From Flavobacteriaceae bacterium PS02337 (GTDB taxonomy: Bacteria; Bacteroidota; Bacteroidia; Flavobacteriales; Flavobacteriaceae), in contig JASCOE010000001.1 in NCBI GenBank assembly GCA_029959285.1, forward strand, positions 372,001 through 436,000: a stretch of DNA of 64,000 nt, written 5' to 3'. A program made the translations under genes and the position numbers. Under the pieces are notes generated by a model. It saw only the letters and a program-made list of their open reading frames with translations, was not told the DNA's origin and did no database searches. The stretch's first letter is position 1. Each line of letters starts with the position of its first letter. Of the stretch, positions 36,277-44,467 are shown in pieces.

Positions 36277-37719
36277 ATGAAAAAATTACTGCTTTTCTTC
36301 CTCTTACTTTCGCAATCAATATTGTGGAGTCAGACTGTATTAAATTCTGCTCTTCTAAATCTGAACAAGCCTTTAGAAAATGGCCAGCTTTTAAATGCAG
36401 AAGATGTAAAAACTCATGAAGTATATGTTTTTGCATCTGATAACAAGAACATAAATATCTTAAAATACAACAAGTCTTTATTTCTTGCCAATCAGATGAA
36501 AGATACTGTTCGCGTTGAAAAAAATAAAGCGTTAATGGGTTACAGTATTAGTGAAGATGGAAATCCGACGCTTTATTGGGATTCTGAAAACCATAAAAAT
36601 ATCCAACTCATAAAATACGATCTGAATGCAAAAAGATCAAAAGCTTTAAATTTTGATTTTCCTGCTAATACTGGAACAATCATAACTTCTTTTCAGAAGA
36701 ATAATAAATTTTATATTCTTTCTAAAGAAAAAGATCAGGAACATCTTTTGTTATTTGAGTTTTACGATGGAAAATGTGATATAAAAATGTTTGATTTTTC
36801 AACTTTTATATTTCAAAATGAAAGAAATCAGCGACTTTCATTCAGCGCGCTTGTTCAATATCATTATCCTATCGAAACCATTGATTCAAGCGATTTTTCA
36901 CCTTTAGACAAAACGGAAAAGAAAAGCAAAATGTATGTAATGAACGATCAAATTGTACTGACATTTGATTATAATACCAAACGCACGCAGGTTTTTACTC
37001 TAAATTTACAAACTTCTGAAATAACGGAGAAGATTTTTGAAATGCCGGTTCCTAAAATTCTGTCTACAACAAACTCATTTTATCTGGAAAACAAACTGTA
37101 CCAAATTAGTTCAAACAGCGAACAACTTTTGTTTAATATACAAGATGTTGATTCTGGAAAAAACATCAAAAACATTTCGGTGTCAAAAAATGACTCGATA
37201 ACATTTAAAAATTCACCGATGTTTTTACAAATCAACAACGAAAGACTTCAAAAATTAAAAACCACAAGTAAATTCTTAAAACAGCTCTCAACTGTAAATT
37301 CGGCAATTTCTGCTTTTAAAAACAAAGGATTAACTTTTGTAACTTTTGGTGGATTTGCTTCTTATCAATCAGTCGGAATGAGTTTTAATTATGGCTCAAA
37401 CGGTTTTGAAAACGTTCAAAACGACAGCAAAATTGTATTTTTCGATTCTTCTTTAAATTCTGATTTTGATTTTGTTAAGAATGATCAAAGAGAACCTTTG
37501 GCAATCGATAACCTGAACTATTTTATGAGTAAAACGAAGAACATTACGCTTCCGAATATTTTGAAATTAAAAGATTTCTATGCTTTAGGATATTACGATT
37601 TGGTTTCAAAAAGTTACATCATGCGTAAATTTACAGATGGTTTTATAGACGAAGATCCAGGAAATTCGATTATGAATAAAGCGCAGTTTTCAAAATCAAT
37701 GCCTTTAAATAGAAATTAA
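36277..37719 (+). CDS. Secreted protein of unknown function, paralogue 2
   Basis: A 480-residue protein with signal peptide MKKLLLFFLLLSQSILWSQ. It aligns with the protein at 33449-34846 over its whole length; SEDGNPTLYW occupies the same residues (92-101) in both. Further shared blocks are YQISSNSEQLLFNI, FKNSPMFLQINNERL, and LPNILKLKDFYALGYYDL near the C-terminus. It has a short extra tail after RKFTDGF. No known family recognised. An own promoter element suggests separate regulation from the first copy. Confidence 0.8.
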   Translation: MKKLLLFFLLLSQSILWSQTVLNSALLNLNKPLENGQLLNAEDVKTHEVYVFASDNKNINILKYNKSLFLANQMKDTVRVEKNKALMGYSISEDGNPTLYWDSENHKNIQLIKYDLNAKRSKALNFDFPANTGTIITSFQKNNKFYILSKEKDQEHLLLFEFYDGKCDIKMFDFSTFIFQNERNQRLSFSALVQYHYPIETIDSSDFSPLDKTEKKSKMYVMNDQIVLTFDYNTKRTQVFTLNLQTSEITEKIFEMPVPKILSTTNSFYLENKLYQISSNSEQLLFNIQDVDSGKNIKNISVSKNDSITFKNSPMFLQINNERLQKLKTTSKFLKQLSTVNSAISAFKNKGLTFVTFGGFASYQSVGMSFNYGSNGFENVQNDSKIVFFDSSLNSDFDFVKNDQREPLAIDNLNYFMSKTKNITLPNILKLKDFYALGYYDLVSKSYIMRKFTDGFIDEDPGNSIMNKAQFSKSMPLNRN

Positions 37720-37813
37720 ATTTATTGAGAATCAATGCAGATCTCTAATGTTTTCGCGGTTTCGAAAAAACAGAATGGATAATTTTTCTTAATTTTACAA
37801 AAAAGACACTATC

Positions 37814-38332
37814 ATGCTATCAAAAAATATTGAAACGGCTTTAAACAAGCAAATCAGAATAGAAGCAGAATCTTCGCAAACTTACCTTTCTATGGCTTGT
37901 TGGGCTGAAGTACACGGATTAGAGGGAATCGCTCAATTTATGTACACACAGTCAGACGAAGAGCGTGCACACATGCTTAAATTGGTTAAGTATGTAAACG
38001 AACGCGGAGGACACGCTCAAATTACAGACCTAAAAGCGCCTAGAATAAGTTATTCTACTTTTAAAGAAATGTTTGAGGAGCTTTACAACCATGAAATTTT
38101 TGTTTCACAATCTATCAACGAATTGGTACACATTACTTTTGAAGAAAAAGATTATGCTACACATAATTTCTTACAATGGTACGTTTCTGAACAAATCGAA
38201 GAAGAAGCTACAGCAAAATCTATTTTAGATAAAATCAATTTAATTGGTGAAGATAAAGGCGGACTTTACTTGTTTGACCGTGATATTCAGCAATTAACAG
38301 TTACTAGCTCAATTGCTATTAATCCAAAATAA
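37814..38332 (+). CDS. ftnA: Non-haem ferritin
   Basis: A 172-residue four-helix ferritin that stores iron in 24-subunit cages. Ferroxidase ligands are visible: IEAESSQTYLSMACWAE (Glu in helix A), SDEERAHMLKLVKYVNERGG (Glu-x2-His in helix B), and SEQIEEEATAKSILDKI (helix D). Length and order match bacterial FtnA. It is followed by a tiny Cys/Lys-rich gene with its own promoter. Confidence 0.96.
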   Translation: MLSKNIETALNKQIRIEAESSQTYLSMACWAEVHGLEGIAQFMYTQSDEERAHMLKLVKYVNERGGHAQITDLKAPRISYSTFKEMFEELYNHEIFVSQSINELVHITFEEKDYATHNFLQWYVSEQIEEEATAKSILDKINLIGEDKGGLYLFDRDIQQLTVTSSIAINPK

Positions 38333-38379
38333 AAAAAGTTAAAGTTTATTTAGAATATTTAAAGATAACTTTTTTCATT

Positions 38380-38387
38380 TATATTTG
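38380..38387 (+). promoter_or_regulatory. Promoter -7 element for the small Cys/Lys protein gene
   Basis: TATATTTG, 27 bases before the TTG start at 38415. Its presence is a main reason to treat the short frame as real. Confidence 0.6.
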
Positions 38388-38414
38388 TCTCTGTTTTTAT
38401 AATACAGAGGAAAA

Positions 38415-38600
38415 TTGGGCAAGAAAGAAAAAGACAAGGAAAAGAAAAAGGATAAAAAGAAAAAGAAAAATTCTGAAATCCTTGATAAGATCAAGAAGAT
38501 TGAAAACTGTAAATCTTCTTGTTGTGAGAAATACAAAAAAAGCGAAAAGAAGCGTTGCTCACGTTGTCCTATGTTTGATTTATTCAAAAAAACGGCTTAA
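38415..38600 (+). CDS. Small Lys-rich, Cys-cluster protein starting at TTG
   Basis: A 61-residue protein. The N-terminal third is nearly all Lys, Glu and Asp (GKKEKDKEKKKDKKKKKN). The C-terminal half has five cysteines (CKSSCCEKYKKSEKKRCSRC) and then PMFDLFKKTA. No ATG is available in frame; TTG at 38415 follows AGAGG at 38406-38410 with a 4-base gap. A promoter element precedes it and a terminator hairpin follows at 38610-38642. The Cys pattern suggests metal binding, and the basic tract suggests nucleic acid or polyphosphate binding; both are inference. It lies directly after ferritin. Confidence 0.7.
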   Translation: MGKKEKDKEKKKDKKKKKNSEILDKIKKIENCKSSCCEKYKKSEKKRCSRCPMFDLFKKTA

Positions 38601-38609
38601 CAAAATATA

Positions 38610-38642
38610 TAAAAACCCATCAGATTTCTCTGGTGGGTTTTT
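38610..38642 (+). terminator. Terminator after the small Cys/Lys protein gene
   Basis: AAAACCCATCAGA...TCTGGTGGGTTTT stem followed by T residues, 10 bases after the stop codon. Confidence 0.8.
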
Positions 38643-38686
38643 TAGTTTTAAATTGCAGTCTACTTCTTCTGATTTTAAATTTAATT

Positions 38687-39379
38687 ATGAAAAACGAAAA
38701 TATAATACCAAAATCAAGTCTTGATTTTTTGGTTCAACTAAAAGAAAACAACAACAAACCTTGGTTTGAAGCCAATAAACCACAATATTTAATCGAACTG
38801 AATCATATTGAAAATTTTGCAGGCGCTTTATTAAAAGAACTTTCCAAAACCGATGTTTTAGAAAATGCTTCGGGTAAAAAAAGCGTTTACCGAATTTATC
38901 GTGACATTCGTTTTTCTAAAGATAAAACTCCTTTTAAACATTATTGGGGAGGAAGTTATACGCGCGCAACTGCGGCAAGACGCGGCGGTTATTATTTTCA
39001 TTTAGAAAAAGGAAACAGCTTTTTTGCCGGAGGTTTTTGGGGACCAAATGCAGCCGATTTAAAACGAATAAGAACAGAATTTGCTCAAGATCCTGAAACT
39101 TTTCAAAAGATATTAAATTCAAAAACTTTCGTCAGCAATTTTGGAACTTTACAAGGCGAACAACTCAAAACGAAACCAAAAGGCTTTGATGCAGATCATC
39201 CTGCGATTGATTTACTTCGTTTCAAACAATTTTTGGTTATAAAACGCTTTACAGATGAAGAAGTTTTGAGTCCGCTTTTTCTAGAACAAGCTTTGGATGC
39301 TTTCAAAAATATGAGACCTTTTTTTGATTATATGAGCGAAGTCTTGACGACAGATATAAATGGCGCTTCGGTTTTATAA
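38687..39379 (+). CDS. DUF2461 domain protein
   Basis: A 230-residue protein from the ATG at 38687; a longer frame starts at 38633 but runs back into the preceding terminator. The DUF2461 family is shown by LKENNNKPWFEANKPQYL, VYRIYRDIRFSKDKTPFKHY, and GGYYFHLEKGNSFFAGGFWG. Function is unknown; the conserved Arg and Asp residues in the second block hint at an enzyme or binding site. Cytosolic. A very stable hairpin follows. Confidence 0.9.
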   Translation: MKNENIIPKSSLDFLVQLKENNNKPWFEANKPQYLIELNHIENFAGALLKELSKTDVLENASGKKSVYRIYRDIRFSKDKTPFKHYWGGSYTRATAARRGGYYFHLEKGNSFFAGGFWGPNAADLKRIRTEFAQDPETFQKILNSKTFVSNFGTLQGEQLKTKPKGFDADHPAIDLLRFKQFLVIKRFTDEEVLSPLFLEQALDAFKNMRPFFDYMSEVLTTDINGASVL

Positions 39380-39401
39380 AAATCATTTTCTGAAAATATT
39401 A

Positions 39402-39435
39402 AACCCGACAGGTCTTGAAGACCTGTCGGGTTTTA
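39402..39435. terminator. Very stable hairpin after the DUF2461 gene
   Basis: AAACCCGACAGGTCTT and AAGACCTGTCGGGTTT pair perfectly around a two- or three-base turn, with A-rich and T-rich flanks. It suits termination in both directions. Confidence 0.85.
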
Positions 39436-39462
39436 CTAATATTTGTTAAATTTCGAAAAAAT

Positions 39463-39634
39463 CATTCCGTAGGAATGTCTCGTCGGTAAAATTAGAATAT
39501 GAATTACGGCTAGACGTTCCTTAGGAACGTTTGATTGACAAGACAATTATCTCATTTTCGTCAATCAGGTGTCCCTACAGGACACTATAAAAAAATCATA
39601 TTATTTTCTACCGACGAGATATTCCTAACGGAAT
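39463..39634. repeat. Nested palindrome cluster (REP-like)
   Basis: Outer arms 39463-39492 and 39603-39634 are near-perfect inverted copies (CATTCCGTAGGAATG then TCTCGTCGGTAAAAT). Each arm is itself a hairpin. Two more hairpins lie inside: ACGTTCCTTAGGAACGT (39514-39530) and GTGTCCCTACAGGACAC (39569-39585), joined by complementary TTGATTGAC and GTCAATCA words. The cluster lies between convergent DUF2461 and ssb genes. Confidence 0.85.
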
Positions 39635-39642
39635 ATTATATA

Positions 39643-39975
39643 TTATCTACTTAACAGTAAAATCTCGTTTACTATAACTTCGGTTATATACTTTTTTTCT
39701 CCGTTTTTGTCATCATAACTTCTGTGCGTCAGTTTTCCGTCAATCGCAACTTCTTTTCCTTTTACCACAAATTTTTCAATTATTTCAGCCGTTTTCCCCC
39801 AAGCTGTTACGCGGTGCCATTCGGTTTGTTCTACTTTATCTCCTTTTTCATTTCTGTAAACATCACTTGTCGCAATTCTTAAATGTGCTAATTTTTTTCC
39901 GCTTTCTAAAGTCTTAATTTCTGGATCATTACCAACATTTCCGATTAATTGTACTCTGTTTTTCATTGCATTCAT
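39643..39975 (-). CDS. ssb: Short single-stranded DNA-binding protein
   Basis: A 110-residue SSB with one OB fold: MKNRVQLIGNVGNDPEIKTL, HLRIATSDVYRNEKGDKVEQ, TEWHRVTAWGKTAEIIEKFV. It ends NEILLLSR and has no glycine-rich linker and no acidic C-terminal tip, the part that usually recruits repair proteins. It therefore probably is a secondary SSB with a full-length one elsewhere. ATG at 39966 is an alternative start three codons in. Its stop adjoins the palindrome cluster. Confidence 0.92.
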   Translation of the reverse strand: MNAMKNRVQLIGNVGNDPEIKTLESGKKLAHLRIATSDVYRNEKGDKVEQTEWHRVTAWGKTAEIIEKFVVKGKEVAIDGKLTHRSYDDKNGEKKYITEVIVNEILLLSR

Positions 39976-40128
39976 GGCGTATATTATTTTTATGTTATTA
40001 TAAATTGAAAATGTTCATCAAATTCAACACTGCAAAGATGAAACAGACCAGCATTTATAGTCGGTTGCTAACTATTTACTATCGAATGTAACTATTTGTA
40101 AGCGTTTGTAATTGGAAATAGTTTTTTG

Positions 40129-40136
40129 TATATTTG
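40129..40136 (+). promoter_or_regulatory. Promoter of the GNAT-nitrilase gene
   Basis: TATATTTG, 16 bases before the ATG, with TTTG at 40105-40108 about 20 bases further upstream, as expected for the -33 box of Bacteroidota promoters. Confidence 0.65.
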
Positions 40137-40152
40137 AGATAAATCTTACTAT

Positions 40153-41679
40153 ATGCAGGCAAAAATTAATAAAGTCGAGTTACGAAATTTAGAAATTGAA
40201 GACTATAAACAGCTAAAAAAATCAATGATTGAATCGTATCCAGAAATGGCCGATTCGTATTGGGGGTCGGATGACATAGAAAGATTACTTTCTATTTTTC
40301 CAGAAGGGCAATTGGTTATTTTGGTTGACGGAAAAGTGGTCGGTTCTGCATTATCTCTTATTGTTGATGAAAAACTAGTAGAAAAAAGGCATAATTACCA
40401 ACAGATTAGTGGCGATTACACCTTCTCTACTCATAATCCAACTGCTGAAATTTTATACGGAATTGATGTTTTTATTCATCCAAACTATCGCGGTCTGCGT
40501 TTAGGACGCCGTTTGTACGATGCGAGGAAAGAACTTTGCGAGCAATTGAACTTAAAAGCAATCGTTTTTGCGGGACGAATTCCAAGTTATAGAGAACATG
40601 CTAAAAAGATGTCACCTAAAACGTATATCGAAAAAGTACGCACAAAAGAATTGTATGATCCTGTGCTTTCTTTTCAGTTAAGCAATGATTTTCACGTTTT
40701 GAGAGTCATCAAGAATTATTTGGAAGGTGATGAAGAATCGAAAGAATTCGCTGTTTTATTAGAATGGAACAATATTTATTATGAAGATAGTCCGAAACTG
40801 ATTAATCTTAGAAAAAATATCATTCGTTTAGGATTAATTCAGTGGCAAATGCGTCCGTTGAATAACGTTGAAGCGCTTTTTGAACAAGCCGAATTTTTTA
40901 TTGATGCCGTTTCTGGTTATGGATCAGATTTTGCATTGTTTCCAGAATTGTTTACTGCGCCTTTAATGGCAGATTATAACCATTTATCTGAAGCAGAAGC
41001 CATTCGCGAACTGGCTCGCCATACCGATCCGATTAGAAAGCGTTTTCAAGAATTTGCCATTTCATACAACATCAATATTATTACAGGAAGTATGCCTTAT
41101 GTTGAAGGAGGAAATCTATACAATGTTGGTTTTTTATGCAAAAGAGATGGAACTTCAGAAATGTATACCAAAATTCATATCACACCAAATGAAGTAATTC
41201 ATTGGGGAATGAAAGGCGGATCAGAATTTAAAACCTTTGATACAGATTGTGGCAAAATCGGAATCTTAATTTGTTATGATGTTGAGTTTCCAGAACTTTC
41301 TAGACTTTTGGCAGATGAAGGAATGAACATTTTATTTGTTCCGTTTTTAACCGATACACAAAATGGTTATACGCGTGTAAAACATTGTTCACAAGCGCGC
41401 GCCATCGAAAATGAGTGTTATGTAGCCATAGCAGGTTGCGTCGGAAATCTTCCAAAAGTAAATAATATGGATATTCAATATGCTCAATCTTCTGTATTTA
41501 CGCCTTCGGATTTTGCTTTTCCGAGTAACGGAATAAAAGCCGAAGCCACTCCAAACACAGAAATGACTTTAATTGTTGATGTTGATTTGAATTTATTGAA
41601 AGAATTGCACGAACACGGAAGTGTAAAAACCTTAAAAGACCGTAGATCTGATCTTTACGAAATTAAAAAATTGAGTTAA
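40153..41679 (+). CDS. GNAT acetyltransferase/carbon-nitrogen hydrolase fusion
   Basis: A 508-residue protein. Residues 1-210 are a GNAT domain (YGIDVFIHPNYRGLRLGRRL binds acetyl-CoA). Residues about 225-505 are a nitrilase-superfamily hydrolase with its catalytic triad: Glu in FALFPELFTAP (about 262), Lys in MYTKIHITPNE (about 340), Cys in IGILICYDVEFPE (about 373). This fusion is known from B. subtilis YhcX-type proteins; the substrate, likely an amide, is not known. The stop overlaps the following zinc-ribbon gene as TAATG. Confidence 0.9.
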   Translation: MQAKINKVELRNLEIEDYKQLKKSMIESYPEMADSYWGSDDIERLLSIFPEGQLVILVDGKVVGSALSLIVDEKLVEKRHNYQQISGDYTFSTHNPTAEILYGIDVFIHPNYRGLRLGRRLYDARKELCEQLNLKAIVFAGRIPSYREHAKKMSPKTYIEKVRTKELYDPVLSFQLSNDFHVLRVIKNYLEGDEESKEFAVLLEWNNIYYEDSPKLINLRKNIIRLGLIQWQMRPLNNVEALFEQAEFFIDAVSGYGSDFALFPELFTAPLMADYNHLSEAEAIRELARHTDPIRKRFQEFAISYNINIITGSMPYVEGGNLYNVGFLCKRDGTSEMYTKIHITPNEVIHWGMKGGSEFKTFDTDCGKIGILICYDVEFPELSRLLADEGMNILFVPFLTDTQNGYTRVKHCSQARAIENECYVAIAGCVGNLPKVNNMDIQYAQSSVFTPSDFAFPSNGIKAEATPNTEMTLIVDVDLNLLKELHEHGSVKTLKDRRSDLYEIKKLS

Positions 41680-42026
41680 TGAAAACATGTCCTGAGTGCT
41701 CAGCCAAAATTGTAGGCCGTGAAGACAAAAAATTCTGCTCCGACGGCTGCCGCAATGCCTTTAATAACAAAATGAATAAAGATAGTACGAATTTCATGCG
41801 AAATATAAACAACAAGTTACGCAAAAATTACCGTATTTTGGCAGAGCTAAATGTAGATGGAAAATCGAAGGCTTCAAGAGACAAATTACTTAGTAAAGGA
41901 TTTGATTTTGAGTTCTTTACAAATGTATTACAAACCAAGACAGGAAATACCTATTATTTCTTGTACGATCAAGGCTATCGTTCCTTGGACAATGATTATT
42001 TTATGCTTGTTAAAAAAGAAATATAG
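41679..42026 (+). CDS. Zinc-ribbon protein coupled to the GNAT-nitrilase
   Basis: A 115-residue basic protein. An N-terminal zinc ribbon has CPECSAKIVGREDKKFCSDG plus the following Cys (CPxC...CSxxC). The rest is a helical-then-strand domain (FMRNINNKLRKNYRILAELN; FYNVLQTKTGNTYYFLYDQG-like end). The family is common in Bacteroidota but I know no function. Start codon overlaps the preceding stop (TAATG), so the two are made together. The M28 peptidase gene starts 17 bases later, and all three probably form an operon. Confidence 0.82.
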   Translation: MKTCPECSAKIVGREDKKFCSDGCRNAFNNKMNKDSTNFMRNINNKLRKNYRILAELNVDGKSKASRDKLLSKGFDFEFFTNVLQTKTGNTYYFLYDQGYRSLDNDYFMLVKKEI

Positions 42027-42042
42027 ATAGTATTTATTCACC

Positions 42043-44433
42043 ATGAGAAAAAACCAAACCTCAATTCTAGCCATAGTCTGCGTTTTAGCTTTACTTGGCA
42101 TTATATATGCCACGATGATGCCGCAAGGAATCTCTAAAGATGATGAAGCGCTTGCAGAATTCTCGACCGAAAGAGCCTTAAACCAGGTTGAGATTATTGC
42201 GCAAAAACCTCATTATGTCGGATCAACTAATCATGAGTTGGTTGCCAATTATCTAAAACTAGAATTGAACCGAATTGGTTTAGAAACAAGCGTTCAAGAA
42301 GGTTTTACGCTAAATGACAAAGGTCTTTTAGTAAAATCAAAAAATATTTTAGCGCGAATTAAAGGAACAAACAATACAAAAGCGCTTTTACTTCTTTCAC
42401 ATTATGACAGTGCACCACATTCTTTCTCAAAAGGTGCAAGCGACGACGCTTCGGGCGTTGCTACAATTTTAGAAGGTATACGCGCCTTTTTATATTCAAA
42501 ACATCCTCAAAAAAACGATATTATCATATTATTCTCTGATGCAGAAGAATTAGGATTGAATGGAGCTGCATTGTTCGTCAATCAGCATCCGTGGGCGAAA
42601 GACGTTGGTTTGGTTTTAAACTTTGAGGCACGAGGAACTTCTGGTCCAAGTTATATGCTAATGGAAACCAATAAAGGAAATGAATCTCTAGTAAAAGCAT
42701 TTTCTGATGCTAAAACCTCTCATCCTGTTTCTAATTCCTTAATGTACAGCATTTACAAAATGCTTCCGAATGATACTGATTTAACGGTTTTTAGAGAACA
42801 AGGAAACATTCAAGGTTTCAATTTTGCTTTTATTGATGGACATTTTAATTATCATACACAACAAGATGATGTTCAGCATTTAAACAAAACAACTTTGGCG
42901 CATCAAGGCACTTACATTATGCCTTTGCTAAAATATTTAACCAATATTGATTTAACTAAAACAGAATCTACCGAAGATAATGTTTATTTCAGCGCACCAT
43001 TTTCATTTATCAATTATCCTTTTTCTTGGGTAATGCCAATGACTTTGATTGCTTTCGGATTATTGGCTTTCTTTATTTTTGTTGGAAAAGTCAAAAGAAT
43101 CATCACTTTTACAGAAATATTCAGAGGTTTTGTTCCTCTTTTAGGATCGCTTATAGTTGCTGGATTGGTTACATTTTTAGGATGGAAATTGGTTTTAGAA
43201 GTTTATCCGCAATATTCAGATCTTCTAAACGGATTTACATATAACGGACACGCTTATATCGGCGCATTTGTTACTTTGAGCATTGCGATTTGCTTTGGTT
43301 TCTACCATCATTTTTCTGAGGGGAAAATTACAATGAACCATTTCGTGGCACCGCTTTTACTTTGGATTATCATTAATGCTTATTTAGCAAATAGTTTAAC
43401 TGGCGCAGGTTTCTTAATTATTCCTGTTTATTTCGGAATATTATTGTTCGGAATATTTGTCTTCACACAACATTATAGTTTGGGAATGAATTTGATTTTC
43501 AGCATTCCTGCTTTAGCCATTGTTGCGCCATTTATTGTAATGTTTCCAATTGGTTTAGGTTTAAAAATTTTATTTGGAAGTGCAATTTTAACCGTTTTAT
43601 TATTCGGATTGTTGTTGCCAATATTTGGAGCTTTTGCTAGAAAAGGTGCTTGGATTGTAGTTTTCTTCCTCGCTTCGATTGCATTTTTCGCCTATGCGGG
43701 ATATCATTCGGGTTATGAATATGGTAAAGCAAAATCTAACAGTTTGTTGTACGTTTTAAATGGAGATAACAATTCTGCTTCCTGGACAACTTATGACACC
43801 AATTTAGACGAATGGACTAAATCGTATTTGGGTGAAAAAAATCAAAAAGCGGTTGGTTTAAATACGCTTCCGCTTGCAAGTAAATACAATTCTACTTTTA
43901 CCTACAGCGCGATTGCGCCTGTTGTTGATGTTCCGAAACCAACCATTCAGTTTTTGAGAGATAGCGTTATTGGAAACAATAGATATTTAAAAATCAAAAT
44001 TACTCCGAACAGAAAGGTAAATCGTTATGATATTTATGCCAACCCAAAAATGACTTTTTATAATTTTAAAGCAAATGGAGTTGCTACTTCTGGAGAAAAA
44101 GGAAATCGATTAGAAAGAGAAGACAGCAAAATTTTATGTTATTATGTTGTGGGCAATGAACCGCTTCTAATGGATTTCTACATACCAAAATCATCTATTT
44201 TTGATATGGATTTAATCGAAAGTTCATTTGATTTATTGAGTAATCCGCTTTTAAATGTCAAACCAAGAGAAAATTGGATGATGCCAACACCTTTTGTTTT
44301 AAACGATGCAGTATTAATTCATCAAAAAATAAAAAGATATACAGCGCCAATAAAACCAATTGAACCTGTTGTAGTTAAAGACAGTTTGGCCGTTTCAAAA
44401 GACAGTATAATTCCGGTTGTAAAACCTGAATAA
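42043..44433 (+). CDS. Multi-pass membrane M28 aminopeptidase
   Basis: A 796-residue protein. One N-terminal helix (about 8-26) precedes an M28 zinc peptidase domain: His in LLLLSHYDSAPHS, Asp in GASDDASGVATI, the Glu pair in ILFSDAEELGLNG, Glu in LNFEARGTSGPSY, and His in DGHFNYHTQQDD. Then follow about eight membrane helices (residues 330-560) and a soluble C-terminal beta domain. This layout resembles eukaryotic vacuolar/ER M28 membrane proteases rather than typical secreted bacterial aminopeptidases. The peptidase domain should face the periplasm. Confidence 0.9.
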   Translation: MRKNQTSILAIVCVLALLGIIYATMMPQGISKDDEALAEFSTERALNQVEIIAQKPHYVGSTNHELVANYLKLELNRIGLETSVQEGFTLNDKGLLVKSKNILARIKGTNNTKALLLLSHYDSAPHSFSKGASDDASGVATILEGIRAFLYSKHPQKNDIIILFSDAEELGLNGAALFVNQHPWAKDVGLVLNFEARGTSGPSYMLMETNKGNESLVKAFSDAKTSHPVSNSLMYSIYKMLPNDTDLTVFREQGNIQGFNFAFIDGHFNYHTQQDDVQHLNKTTLAHQGTYIMPLLKYLTNIDLTKTESTEDNVYFSAPFSFINYPFSWVMPMTLIAFGLLAFFIFVGKVKRIITFTEIFRGFVPLLGSLIVAGLVTFLGWKLVLEVYPQYSDLLNGFTYNGHAYIGAFVTLSIAICFGFYHHFSEGKITMNHFVAPLLLWIIINAYLANSLTGAGFLIIPVYFGILLFGIFVFTQHYSLGMNLIFSIPALAIVAPFIVMFPIGLGLKILFGSAILTVLLFGLLLPIFGAFARKGAWIVVFFLASIAFFAYAGYHSGYEYGKAKSNSLLYVLNGDNNSASWTTYDTNLDEWTKSYLGEKNQKAVGLNTLPLASKYNSTFTYSAIAPVVDVPKPTIQFLRDSVIGNNRYLKIKITPNRKVNRYDIYANPKMTFYNFKANGVATSGEKGNRLEREDSKILCYYVVGNEPLLMDFYIPKSSIFDMDLIESSFDLLSNPLLNVKPRENWMMPTPFVLNDAVLIHQKIKRYTAPIKPIEPVVVKDSLAVSKDSIIPVVKPE

Positions 44434-44467
44434 AAACCACAGTATTTCAATCTCTTAAAAAAGTAAA

